A stretch of DNA of 49,745 nt from Candidatus Saccharimonadota bacterium (GTDB lineage: Bacteria; Patescibacteriota; Saccharimonadia; Saccharimonadales; Saccharimonadaceae). The position numbers were made by a program, and so were the translations under genes. The notes under the pieces are model-generated. The model saw nothing but the letters and a program-made list of their open reading frames with translations. It was not told the origin of the DNA and made no database searches. How positions within the stretch are numbered: the first letter of the stretch is position 1; the number at the start of each line of letters is the position of its first letter. Shown in pieces: positions 33,351-41,900 of this stretch. The stretch is taken from NCBI GenBank assembly GCA_027492255.1, contig JAPUFB010000006.1, positions 1 through 49,745 of the forward strand. Reading direction: 5' to 3'.

Positions 33351-33380
33351 AAAAAACTCCTCAAATTTGAGGAGTTTTTT
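33351..33380. terminator. Bidirectional terminator between rnpB and rplT
   Basis: A palindromic stem of up to 15 bp, AAAAAACTCCTCAAA with TTTGAGGAGTTTTTT, ends in T6 on both strands. Confidence 0.92.
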
Positions 33381-33396
33381 GTAGGCTTTAAAGAAC

Positions 33397-33744
33397 TTAG
33401 TTAAGTTTTGCGGCCTTCACAATAGCGCTAAATGCTTCCGGAGAAGTAGCTGCCATTTCCGCAAGTGTTTTACGGTCAAGCTCGATACCAGCCTCGTTAA
33501 GACCGTGCATTAGTTTACCGTAGGTTGTGCCATTTTGACGGGCAGCAGCATTGATACGAGTAATCCATAGTGATCGAAGATCACGCTTTTTATTGCGACG
33601 ATCGCGATATGCGTACTGAAGAGCTCGGATAACCGCCTGTTTCGCCAATCGGAAACTGCTCGTGCGGTTATGTTGCATACCTTTCGCTGCTTTGAGAATC
33701 TTTTTGTGCTTTGCGCGTGCTGTGACGCCTCGTTTTACTCTCAT
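33397..33744 (-). CDS. rplT: 50S ribosomal protein bL20
   Basis: This 115-residue basic protein begins [23 protein letters not shown] and continues [40 protein letters not shown], all typical of bL20. It is the last gene of the infC-rpmI-rplT operon. In other bacteria bL20 represses this operon by binding its mRNA; no binding site was identified here. Confidence 0.97.
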   Translation of the reverse strand: MRVKRGVTARAKHKKILKAAKGMQHNRTSSFRLAKQAVIRALQYAYRDRRNKKRDLRSLWITRINAAARQNGTTYGKLMHGLNEAGIELDRKTLAEMAATSPEAFSAIVKAAKLN

Positions 33745-33747
33745 TGG

Positions 33748-33942
33748 TTATACTCCTAAGGCTCTCTTTAGGTTTTTAGCAATTTTTCCCTTAACAGTTG
33801 CAGGTGAGCCGATGACGCGTTTGCGGCTTTCACTTTTCCCTGCGAGCAGGTGACTAGAGAATGCACGTCGACGAATAAGCTTACCGGTAACAGTTTTACG
33901 GATACGCTTTGCGGTTCCGCGGTGTGTTTTTAACTTTGGCAT
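33748..33942 (-). CDS. rpmI: 50S ribosomal protein bL35
   Basis: The 64-residue protein starts MPKLKTHRGTAKRIRKTVTGKLIRR and has the LLAGKSESRKR segment and KNLKRALGV end, standard for bL35. Its ATG overlaps the infC stop as TAATG, showing translational coupling. It lies 3 nt before rplT. Confidence 0.96.
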   Translation of the reverse strand: MPKLKTHRGTAKRIRKTVTGKLIRRRAFSSHLLAGKSESRKRVIGSPATVKGKIAKNLKRALGV

Positions 33943-34448
33943 TATTTACTCCTTATAACTATACTCAGATTTCGTCCGTTCATCTGAGGTTTTTGCTCAA
34001 CTATCGCTTCGTTTTCAAGGGTTTGGGCAACGCGATTGATCATTTCGTATCCTAGCTCTTGATGGGCGATCTCACGTCCTCTGAAGAAGACCTGGATTCT
34101 TACTTTGTGCCCTTCGCTGAGGAATGACCGTATTTTTCGCAGTTTGATGTCAAGATCGTTCTGTCCAATCTTGAGGCCAAATCGCATTTGTTTAACTTCG
34201 CTCACTTTTGCATTCTTTTTATTCCGCTGCTGTTCCTTCATTTTTTGATACTGGTATTTACCCCAGTCAATAATTTTAGCAACAGGAGGGGATGCAAGAG
34301 GAGAAATCTCAACAAGATCGAGGCCTGCATCTTCGGCAGCTTTGAGTGCATCGCGACGAGGCATAATACCTAGTTGCTCGCCTTCAGCGCTGACGACCCG
34401 CAGTTCAGAAGCTCGGATAGCTTCATTGATACGAACTGAATTGTTGAT
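33942..34448 (-). CDS. infC: Translation initiation factor IF-3, AUC start
   Basis: IF-3 binds the 30S subunit, discriminates start codons and prevents premature subunit joining. The C-terminal domain is complete (KQMRFGLKIGQNDLDIKLRKIRSFL, VQVFFRGREIAHQELG-type). The first ATG (34364) would begin at MPRRDALKAAEDAGLDLVEI and remove the front of the N-domain. Reading upstream in frame gives NNSVRINEAIRASELRVVSA, typical of IF-3, until a TGA; no ATG, GTG or TTG exists there. The likely start is AUC at 34448, 10 nt after AAGGAG, giving 168 residues. IF-3 genes widely use AUU so that IF-3 represses its own translation; AUC would work the same way. Confidence 0.9.
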   Translation of the reverse strand: MNNSVRINEAIRASELRVVSAEGEQLGIMPRRDALKAAEDAGLDLVEISPLASPPVAKIIDWGKYQYQKMKEQQRNKKNAKVSEVKQMRFGLKIGQNDLDIKLRKIRSFLSEGHKVRIQVFFRGREIAHQELGYEMINRVAQTLENEAIVEQKPQMNGRNLSIVIRSK

Positions 34449-34497
34449 AACCCTTGTACTCCTTCACGTAGTTGTTGTTAGTGTTTTTCCTCGGAAC

Positions 34498-34526
34498 ATT
34501 TTAACAGAGAAAAGACAAAAAATCAA
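34498..34526 (-). promoter_or_regulatory. Promoter of the infC-rpmI-rplT operon
   Basis: Minus strand: TTGATT (34521-34526), 17-nt spacer and TAAAAT (34498-34503). The expected leader is about 43 nt and contains the AAGGAG site for infC. Confidence 0.75.
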
Positions 34527-34531
34527 CGCTG

Positions 34532-36037
34532 TTACGCGCTTTTCTGTCGGTATTGAAGTGCCTCTGCTATATGTTCAGTCAAGATAGCATCTTTTCCCTC
34601 AAGATCTGCGATTGTTCGGGCAACTTTTATCACCTTGAAATAACTGCGAGCAGAAAGTTTTAATTTTTCGGCTGCGCTGTTAAGAAACTCAGCTGCAGCA
34701 GTGTCGAGAAGGGTACTTTTAGCAATATTCTTACTCGAGAGTTCAGCGTTGGTGCGTGATCGATTGCGGATATACTGGCGCGTGCGTGCAGCGGTAACTT
34801 GTTGGCGTGCTAACGGGCTTTCTGGTTGTTTTGATTCGTACGATAGTAAATCCTTCTCGGGAACGCGTGCCACCGAAAGAACCATATCTATTCTATCGAG
34901 CAATGGACCGGATATTCGTTTTTGGTACGCTAGTATTTGGTTCATACCACAACTACATTCGTGGCTTGGATCGCCATAATACCCGCAAGGACAGGGGTTT
35001 CTAGTCGCGACAAGCATGAAGCTGGCCGGGAACTGTACCTTACTGGCAGCACGAGCAACATGGATGACTCGGTCCTCGAGCGGTTGTCGTAGTGCTTCGA
35101 GTGATGCTCTCGGGTATTCCGGTAACTCATCTAAGAAGAGGACGCCGTTATGAGCAAGACTAATCTCTCCCGGCATAGGTTTAGTGCCGCCACCGATGAG
35201 CGAGATAGCGCTTGAGGTGTGATGGGGTGAGCGGAATGGTCGCGTCGTGACAATCGTATCGGTAATTTCACCAACAAGGCTATGGAGTTTTGTGATAGCA
35301 ATCTGCTCCTCGTACGTTGGCGCGGGCAAGATAGAAGGTAATGTGCGGGCCAACATTGTCTTACCTGATCCTGGAGGACCATCAAAAAGGATATTATGAC
35401 CTCCGGCTGCAGCAATAATAAGCGCGCGTTTTGCTTGCTCTTGCCCCTTAATGTCGGCAATATCTGTAGTGTAATTTGCTTCTACTGTATCCGCTTGAAG
35501 ATCTCGTTCATAAGAACTGAGCTTTTTCTCACCAATTAGATGTAGATACACATCAACAAGCGAATGCACACCTATAACATCGATATCTTTGACGAGCGCG
35601 GCTTGAGCTGCATTTTTCTCGGGAACAATAAGGGTTGAGTAGCCCGCTTCACGGGCAGTTTCGGCGATATTTATCACCCCGCGGATTGGTTTTAGGCTGC
35701 CATCCAGGCTTAATTCTCCAGCACATAAGACGTTCTTGAGTGACTTCTGAGATAGTTTGCCGCTTGCGATGAGAATTGAGAGCGCTATTGGTACATCAAA
35801 GTGCGAACCGTCTTTCGGGATATTAGCGGGTGCGAGATTAATCGTTATCTTGTGAGAGGGGAATTCAAGATGAGAATTGTTAATAGCGGAGCGGACACGG
35901 TCTCTTGCTTCGTCGATCGCTTTATTACCAAGACCAACTATTGAAAAAGCGGGCAGACCTCGATTAATATCGCATTCAATCTCAATAATGTGACCTTCGA
36001 AACCAACCGTCGTGGCAGAAATTACCTTGGCTGTCAT
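34532..36037 (-). CDS. comM: ComM/YifB-family Mg-chelatase-like AAA+ ATPase
   Basis: The 501-residue protein has an N-terminal Lon-protease-like S5 domain (TTVGFEGHIIEIECDINRGLPAFSIVGL), then an AAA+ core with Walker A FDGPPGSGKTMLA, Walker B VLFLDELPE, and a C-terminal lid carrying the cysteine-rich CPCGYYGDPSHECSCG. ComM is a branch-migration helicase that helps natural transformation in Vibrio. With retractile pili in the same window a DNA-uptake link is plausible. The ATG at 36037 gives the usual MTAKVISA start and lies 11 nt after a TATACT box (36049-36054); a longer frame adds unrelated residues. Confidence 0.93.
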   Translation of the reverse strand: MTAKVISATTVGFEGHIIEIECDINRGLPAFSIVGLGNKAIDEARDRVRSAINNSHLEFPSHKITINLAPANIPKDGSHFDVPIALSILIASGKLSQKSLKNVLCAGELSLDGSLKPIRGVINIAETAREAGYSTLIVPEKNAAQAALVKDIDVIGVHSLVDVYLHLIGEKKLSSYERDLQADTVEANYTTDIADIKGQEQAKRALIIAAAGGHNILFDGPPGSGKTMLARTLPSILPAPTYEEQIAITKLHSLVGEITDTIVTTRPFRSPHHTSSAISLIGGGTKPMPGEISLAHNGVLFLDELPEYPRASLEALRQPLEDRVIHVARAASKVQFPASFMLVATRNPCPCGYYGDPSHECSCGMNQILAYQKRISGPLLDRIDMVLSVARVPEKDLLSYESKQPESPLARQQVTAARTRQYIRNRSRTNAELSSKNIAKSTLLDTAAAEFLNSAAEKLKLSARSYFKVIKVARTIADLEGKDAILTEHIAEALQYRQKSA

Positions 36038-36064
36038 ATCTAGGGGATAGTATACACGAATAGC

Positions 36065-36093
36065 TAGACTTTTTTGCCATTTTTTGATACAAT
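36065..36093 (+). promoter_or_regulatory. Promoter of tmRNA
   Basis: TAGACT (36065-36070), 17-nt spacer and TACAAT (36088-36093) set a start near 36101, a few nucleotides before the mature 5' end. It lies back to back with the comM promoter. Confidence 0.6.
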
Positions 36094-36104
36094 AACAGAG
36101 GTTG

Positions 36105-36477
36105 GGGGCTGAAATATGCTTTCGACGACTGGACTTTAACAGACTGTTTTGCAAGCCGAACACTGACGTAATCAGTATTTTTAAATGCAAATAAAATTGC
36201 TAACTTCTTCAGGAGCTTGTCTCCTGTTGCAGTACCAGTAGCAGCCTAATCGCTTGCTACCGCTTCAGCACTGATGCCTAATAGGTGTTTGAAGTGTCAT
36301 ATACATATGGCTTGGCGAGTTAGTAGCTGTGAAGCTAATTCGCGACGTACATTCATAGACCGGACGCGTGTATTTTTGTCATTCCCAAGCACGTGGACGT
36401 AAGAAGAATTGACTAAGCTTGTAGACGAACAGTAGGTTACCATTCGGACCCGGGTGCGATACCCGGCAGCTCCACCA
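36105..36477 (+). ncRNA. ssrA: tmRNA (SsrA)
   Basis: tmRNA rescues stalled ribosomes and adds a degradation tag. The tRNA-like ends pair (GGGGCTG at 36105-36111 with CAGCTCC at 36467-36473), followed by A and an encoded CCA. The 5' side has the characteristic TTTCGACGACTGGA, and the 3' side the T arm with GGTGCGATACC. The tag frame runs 36187-36249: it begins ANKIANF and ends VPVAA, 20 codons then TAA. The hydrophobic AA end is a normal protease signal. The one-piece form is used (not the split form of some lineages). A terminator follows. Confidence 0.94.
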
Positions 36478-36478
36478 A

Positions 36479-36512
36479 TAAAAACGCCCAATCGTAAGAT
36501 TGGACTTTTTTA
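36479..36512 (+). terminator. tmRNA terminator
   Basis: CCAATC (36488-36493) and GATTGG (36498-36503) form the core, extended by A and T runs, with T6 at 36506-36511. Confidence 0.88.
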
Positions 36513-36608
36513 TTGCACAAGGGTTCTATTATACGATTCGGCATTGAGTCGCTTATTCAAATAAATATTGAGCAGCAGAAATTTGTTGAGTTCAATATAG
36601 CGAGTTAT

Positions 36609-36740
36609 ATGTATAAGAAACGACCGTCTGCGAGGAACGGTCGTTTCATTTTTGATGTTTTTGTCTTGTTTTTGATTTTTGGCCCTTGTACAAGTTTTTT
36701 GTTCAAGGACTACCTCTATAATAAGACCTTAAAATGCTAA
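36609..36740 (+). CDS. Possible 43-residue single-span membrane peptide (toxin-like)
   Basis: This ORF encodes a basic start MYKKRPSARNGR, one hydrophobic segment (FIFDVFVLFLIFGPCTSFLF) and a charged tail DYLYNKTLKC. That plan (under 50 residues, basic, one span) resembles type I toxins. No good ribosome binding site precedes the ATG. A near-consensus promoter on the opposite strand lies across its 3' end and would make antisense RNA over the ORF. A 10-bp hairpin (AAACGACCGT with ACGGTCGTTT, 36618-36646) lies inside codons 4-13. An alternative view is that the T-rich stretch merely follows a terminator hairpin and nothing is translated. The region 36515-36608 shows no other gene. Confidence 0.35.
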   Translation: MYKKRPSARNGRFIFDVFVLFLIFGPCTSFLFKDYLYNKTLKC

Positions 36741-36746
36741 TGTCAA
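36718..36746 (-). promoter_or_regulatory. Strong antisense promoter over the 36609 ORF
   Basis: Minus strand: perfect TTGACA (36741-36746), 17-nt spacer, TATTAT (36718-36723). It points away from the YdcF-like gene into 36711-36600. No protein gene of meaningful size lies downstream on that strand; the RNA would carry a CCTTG/CAAGG hairpin, an A-rich linker and a 10-bp hairpin. Confidence 0.7.
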
Positions 36747-36845
36747 CAGTAATTTTTACTATAATCTAACTGTGGAAAACTTACTAAATTATGGCATATA
36801 TAGTGTTCAGTTAGTCAAACGGGACACTAGGTGTAGAATAATAGT

Positions 36846-37499
36846 ATGAATCACAGAACATTGGAAGCAGCAGAGGTGGTATGGACGTATCTCTGCCTAA
36901 ACCGGACACCAATCGGAGCAGATATGCTACTTGTACTTGGAGGTAGGGATGAGAGGGTTGCACTAGAAGCGGCTCGATTAGCTCAACAGTTTATGTATCG
37001 AGTAGTCATGATTAGCGGGGGGGCGCCGCTACATAATGAGGTTGCACACGCAAAATGGCAAGGACAAACTGAAGCAGATCATTTTTATGAAGTTATGATG
37101 CGAAGTGGATTCGAAGGTGATATATTGCTTGAGCGAACTGCAAACAGCACGGGTGATAACGCGCGTTTGTCTTACGAAATGCTGCGTGAGCAGAAAATAG
37201 CAATGCCAAAAACGTTATTACTCGTCACGAAACCATATATGGAACGACGTGCACTAGCAACATTTGAAGCGCAATGGCCTGATAAAAAAACGCATATTTC
37301 TGTGACATCTCCACGAATTTCTTTTCTAAAATATGCGAACAGTGATCAGCCGCTTGAAGATGTATTAAATATTATGGTGGGCGATTTTCAAAGGATCATT
37401 GAATATCCAAAAATGGGTTGGCAGAGCAAGCAGCTTGTACCAGAAGCGTACAGACTGCCTGGAAAATTCTGGTTGAAGCAGGGTATACACAGCGTCTAA
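36846..37499 (+). CDS. YdcF/SanA-like DUF218 domain protein, second copy
   Basis: This 217-residue cytoplasmic protein has MLLVLGGRDERVALEAARLAQ, RVVMISGGAPLHNE, ILLERTANSTGDNARLSYEML (the conserved E..S..T..N segment) and LLLVTKPYMERRALATFEAQWP, all characteristic of YdcF-type DUF218 proteins. It is distinct in sequence from the copy at 21201-21791. No membrane anchor is present. The ATG lies 6 nt after a TAGAAT box, suggesting a leaderless mRNA. The role is unknown, though E. coli YdcF binds S-adenosylmethionine. Confidence 0.85.
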   Translation: MNHRTLEAAEVVWTYLCLNRTPIGADMLLVLGGRDERVALEAARLAQQFMYRVVMISGGAPLHNEVAHAKWQGQTEADHFYEVMMRSGFEGDILLERTANSTGDNARLSYEMLREQKIAMPKTLLLVTKPYMERRALATFEAQWPDKKTHISVTSPRISFLKYANSDQPLEDVLNIMVGDFQRIIEYPKMGWQSKQLVPEAYRLPGKFWLKQGIHSV

Positions 37500-37644
37500 T
37501 CTCAAGCTAATGATCGATTCGATGAAACATTTAAGGTAATATATACAACATATTATTCTATACTCTAACCTAGTGAATATAAGTACGAACAGGTTAAAAT
37601 ATTATATATAGTAAAAAATTACAACATTTTATCAATTTAAAATA

Positions 37645-37673
37645 TTGACCTATGAAGGCGCTTGTGCTATAAA
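37645..37673 (+). promoter_or_regulatory. Promoter of the 350-nt structured RNA
   Basis: TTGACC (37645-37650), 17-nt spacer and TATAAA (37668-37673), in a very AT-rich stretch (37500-37680) without coding potential. Expected start near 37680. Confidence 0.75.
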
Positions 37674-37679
37674 AGAACT

Positions 37680-38031
37680 AAGCTTTTGTAAAAATAAAAA
37701 TCAAAAATAAATATTTATAAAGGCCTAGAACCTTCCATCCGCTTGGTGGTTGAAAGGCAACCAAATGTTAGTTCAAAAACAAAAAGTTGCCAACAACTAC
37801 CAAACAAAATGCGTACGAGCAATGAACTAGTAGCAATCTTCGCTATAAGGGAGCTCCGCATACAATGATATGCCCGCCTTACTAAAGGCGAGCGGTCAGT
37901 CGCCTCGAGCGACAGACCCTGGTATTTTGTGACACGCGCCCGATATTTATATTTTGTTGGCGGATGTCGTCACTCTGTACCGCCGTTGGTTTGTCGCTCA
38001 GGCATCCTTTACGATCTTCGTAGAGGGTTTT
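37680..38031 (+). ncRNA. Unrecognised structured non-coding RNA, about 350 nt
   Basis: No ORF of note covers this 549-nt gap, yet it has a good promoter, many stems and a terminator. After an A-rich 5' tail come GGTTG/CAACC (37748-37762), AGTTG/CAACT (37785-37798), GCATA/TATGC (37858-37872), GCCTT/AGGC (37876-37889), and a long hairpin GGTC-GTCGC/GCGAC-GACC (37894-37918). A long-range pairing joins CATCCGC (37736-37742) to GCGGATG (37960-37966), and GGCGG pairs with CCGCC (37959-37984). The structured part is visibly more GC-rich than its flanks, as seen for stable RNAs in AT-rich genomes. It is not tmRNA, RNase P or SRP RNA. I do not recognise the class. It could be cis-acting on the downstream membrane gene, but a terminator and separate -10 box argue for an independent RNA. 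Confidence 0.6.
38006..38031 (+). terminator. Terminator of the structured RNA
   Basis: CCTTTACGA (38006-38014) pairs with TCGTAGAGG (38018-38026), a 9-bp stem with a 3-nt loop, then GTTTT. The T run is short, so some read-through into the next gene is possible. Confidence 0.65.
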
Positions 38032-38048
38032 GAGGTATTATAGAGCTT

Positions 38049-38450
38049 ATGAAGAAACTATTGCATATCGGACTTATTCTGTCGCCACTATTGACGGCTT
38101 TTTTGTTATTAATTTTATTTAATACTACAGATCCTGTGACGATTAGCCCAACAGGTATATTAGCGATCTTCCTTTGCTGGTATTTATTCTGGTCAAGCTT
38201 ATTTTTTGTTGTTTTACATTACGGTGTCAGGTTTTTTAGTCGATTTATTATCGCAAAGAAGAAGGATATCAATAAAAAAGAAGTAATAATAGGGGTTAGG
38301 AAAGCATACTACATCGCGAGCGTTCTAGCTTTTGCACCAGTGATTATTCTTGCGATGCGTTCTTTTTCTCAGTTGAAGTGGACAGATCTTGCTTTGGTTG
38401 GGGTATTTATAGGACTAATGATTTTCTATATTGTGAAACGGGTTGAATAA
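38049..38450 (+). CDS. Small polytopic membrane protein
   Basis: This 133-residue protein has four hydrophobic segments (about 5-25, 33-60, 86-105 and 112-130) and a basic loop (IIAKKKDINKKEVIIGVRKAYY). It resembles the small membrane proteins that CPR genomes carry near VirD4-like ATPases, but I know no named family. A TATTAT box 7 nt before the ATG suggests its own leaderless transcript. It lies upstream of the secretion-like genes on the same strand. Confidence 0.75.
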   Translation: MKKLLHIGLILSPLLTAFLLLILFNTTDPVTISPTGILAIFLCWYLFWSSLFFVVLHYGVRFFSRFIIAKKKDINKKEVIIGVRKAYYIASVLAFAPVIILAMRSFSQLKWTDLALVGVFIGLMIFYIVKRVE

Positions 38451-38490
38451 CCATAAACGACAAGTGGTAATTGTGGTATACTTTCTATGA

Positions 38491-38931
38491 ATGGAACCAC
38501 ATCTACCTACCCCTCAAATTGGGCCTGAGCACTCTCCCGTTATGCCTTCGAAAGTAGGCGAGCAATTTAGAGGTGTAGTTGAAACTAACAGTCAGTCCCG
38601 TGAGCAGCAAGATGCGCAACAGGAATCGCATGAAACGCAGTCAAGTGGTTCGCAGGGAGATCCTGTGTTTACGAGCCCTACTGTAACCCCGCCGCCACTG
38701 CCTGTGATTGATCCCGGTCAGTCAAAAGTTACAGATACGACTATCGTTGACACTCCTGCTGAGGCTGCGGACGAAGACTTGATAGAAAAAGAATGGGTTG
38801 AAAAAGCTAAGAGGGTTGTTAGAGAGACGCGTACAGACCCCTATGCTCAGGAACACGCTGTTAGTAAGCTTCAAGCGGATTATCTCCAGAAACGATACGG
38901 AAAAAGCATTAAGGTTCCAGGTGATAGTTAG
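38491..38931 (+). CDS. Disordered Pro/Gln-rich protein next to VirD4-like gene
   Basis: The first 85 residues of this 146-residue protein are low-complexity (P, T, Q, S, E), probably unfolded. The last 60 are helical and charged (DEDLIEKEWVEKAKRVVRETRTDPYAQEHAVSKLQADYLQKRYGK). That C-terminal segment is the conserved part and probably binds a partner. It ends 14 nt before the VirD4-like ATPase, so it is likely its accessory protein. An extended -10 (TGGTATACT) lies 8 nt before the ATG, again almost leaderless. Confidence 0.75.
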   Translation: MEPHLPTPQIGPEHSPVMPSKVGEQFRGVVETNSQSREQQDAQQESHETQSSGSQGDPVFTSPTVTPPPLPVIDPGQSKVTDTTIVDTPAEAADEDLIEKEWVEKAKRVVRETRTDPYAQEHAVSKLQADYLQKRYGKSIKVPGDS

Positions 38932-38945
38932 GGGAGGATAGTAAA

Positions 38946-41900
38946 GTGCAGATAGCTATCGGCATCCTAACCATCCTCGTCATAGCTGGGATTATTTTAA
39001 GTTTTTTTTACTGGCAATATCGAAAAGTTCTTCGCGAAGCAAAGAACTATGAACGCGGACTAAAGATGGTCCCTCTTAAAATACATCTACCACCAGAGAG
39101 CGATGACATAGAAAGCAACGGGCGCGATCAGAGGGATATTACCGAGGAGACAATCTCTCAAGCACAAACAATGTATAACATTATCGCCAGCACGGCGACG
39201 AAAGGTTTTAAGACTAAGATTTACGGCCAGAGACACCTCTCTTTTGAGATCGTAGCAACCAGAGGAGTTATAGATTATTACGTAGTCGTTCCTATGGCAC
39301 TCCTCGATGTGGTACAGCAAGCTGTTGCTGCTGCATATCCATCGGCACGACTAGAGGAGGTAGAGGAGCATAATATATTTAGTCGCGTAGGAAAAATCAG
39401 TAGCACTATTGGAGGCGAACTAACGCTGAAAAAATCATATGCTTATCCAATTGCAACCTATCAAGAATCGAAACGAGATGCAATGCGAGCAATTCTTAAC
39501 GCACTCGCAGCCGCCAATAAGGATGATGGAATCGGTGTACAGGTATTATTTCGTCCTGCTCCTGAGGGCTGGGTAAAGGCTGGCGTAGCAGAGGCTGTCG
39601 GTATCAGGAAAAATAAAGGGAAATCAACCGGTTTTAGTGGATCTGGGGCAGCGGCTGGATTGTTAGAGGCGCTATGGAAAGCGCCAAGTACCGACGGGAA
39701 GGATAAGAAGCCCGAAGATATGCAGCTAACAACACTGGAGCAGTCAAAAGTAGAGGCGTTAGAGAATAAAACTCAGCACCCTGGCTTTGAAACATTGGTC
39801 CGGATTATTGCTTCGTCAAACACAGCTGCACGTTCACAGGTTTTATTAAAAAACGTTGTAGCTGCATTTTCGTTGTTTGATTCACCAACTTTCAATGGTT
39901 TTAAGTTTTCTGTTTCAAAGAATATTGAACAGTTTGTGACAGCCTTTATCTTTCGATTTTTCCCACAAGAATACAACAAATCTATCTTAAATAGTGTAGA
40001 ACTTGCAACAATATTTCACTTGCCAGATCAAAAAAATATACCGACGTCACAATTACAACGTCAAGCCTCAAAACAAGTTGACGGGCCTCGCCAACTGCTG
40101 AGCGAAGGATTCTTAATGGGGTATAACGTATACCGTGGCGTTAAGAAGGAAATACGACTCGGTACAGTCGATAGACGTCGACATACGTACATTATTGGTC
40201 AAACAGGTACGGGTAAATCTAAGCTTCTTGAAAATCTTGCGTTGCAGGATATGCTTGACGGAAAGGGCTTTGCGTTCGTTGATCCACATGGCGATTCTGC
40301 CGAAGCTTTGCTAGGTATGGTACCGAAGGAACGAGTTGAGGACGTTATTTACTTTAGTCCGGGTGATATGGATAATCCGATCGGACTCAACTTATTTGAG
40401 TTTGATACGCCTGACCAACGAGACTTCTTGGTACAGGAGGCAATAGCGATGCTGTATCGACTTTATGATCCTGGCCATACAGGCATTATTGGTCCAAGGT
40501 ATGAGCATTGGTTCCGCAATGCAGCCCTTACTATAATGAGTGATCCGAACGGAACGAGCTTTATCGATATTCCTCAAGTATTTAATGACAATGATTTTGC
40601 AAAAGAAAAACTGAAGTATGTCACCGATCAGACAGTCCTTGACTTCTGGAATAAAGAGATGGCTCAGACGAGTGACTATCATAAATCTGAAGTGCTTGGC
40701 TGGTTTGTTTCGAAGTTTGGTGCCTTTTTATCGAATGAAATGATGCGAAATATTATTGGTCAGACGAAATCAGGCTTTAATTTGCGTGACATCATGGATA
40801 ATAAAAAGATTCTCCTGGTGAATTTGTCAAAAGGTAAGACTGGTGAACTTAACTCTCAGTTACTTGGTATGATCTTTGTTATGAAATTTCAGGCAGCAGC
40901 TATGGGTAGGGCAGATGTGCCGGAAGATCAGCGCGTAGACTTTACATTGTATGTTGATGAGTTTCAGAATTTTGCAACTGACAGCTTTGAGTCAATTCTT
41001 TCGGAAGCTCGAAAATATCGACTCAATCTTATTCTTGCCAACCAGTTTGTTTCTCAATTGACCGATAAGATTCGTGAGGCGATTATAGGCAATGTTGGTA
41101 CTATTATTTCAGGACGAATCGGTATGACTGATGCAGAGCTCATGGCGAAGAAGTTTACGCCTGTGTTTGACGCCGAGGATCTGACAAAACTTCCAAATTA
41201 TGAAGGCGTTGCGGTTGCTCAGATTAACGGGGTACCGTCGGCTCCATTTAGCATGGCATTTCCGCCAATGCTAGGGCATAGTAATCCTCAGCTCGCAGCG
41301 GCACTAAAACGATTATCAGCAGCTAAATACGGAAGACCTCGCCTAGAGGTTGAGCGTGAAATTTTCAAACGACTGCGTTCTGGCGATGAAGCTCGAGATG
41401 AGAAAAAACGGATTTTCGAAGAAAAATTAAAAACATCAAGTCCTAGCGGTTCAGTATCAGGTAATCCATCTTCAGGCTCATCATTTCTTGATGAATGGCT
41501 AGCAAAAAGAAAGACTGCCCCTAAGGCTACCGTAGCGCCCGCAGGGTTGGATGCAAAATTAGCTTCACCGACCGTAACAAAATCTATCCATACCACAGAA
41601 GCACCAAATACAGCCCATGACTCCCCAGTTAAGATGCAGGAAGTGTCACCATCTGATCTTGTGGATGCATCAACAACTTCGGTATCACCTCTATCTATTC
41701 GATCACAGGCTGTTGATAAACCTACGCCCGAGGATCTTAGTGCGTTAAATAAACTTCCGTTGCCTCCAATAGCGCCTGAAGAGGCTACGACCACTCCAGA
41801 GCCGACCAAGCAGTCTACTAATAACGGTGACGCTAATCTCCACTCTCTTCAGTCACAGGGCATAGGAGACGGTTTAGAGATTAAATATGACGAAACAAAG

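Noticed and set aside
36297-36491. 64-codon minus-strand ORF starting MGVFIGGAAGYRTRVRM
   Set aside because: This is the antisense of the tRNA-like 3' end of tmRNA, a well-known false ORF pattern.
41288-41809. 173-codon minus-strand ORF inside the VirD4-like gene
   Set aside because: It is Ser/Val/Asp-rich, mirroring the low-complexity tail of the real plus-strand protein, with no start context.
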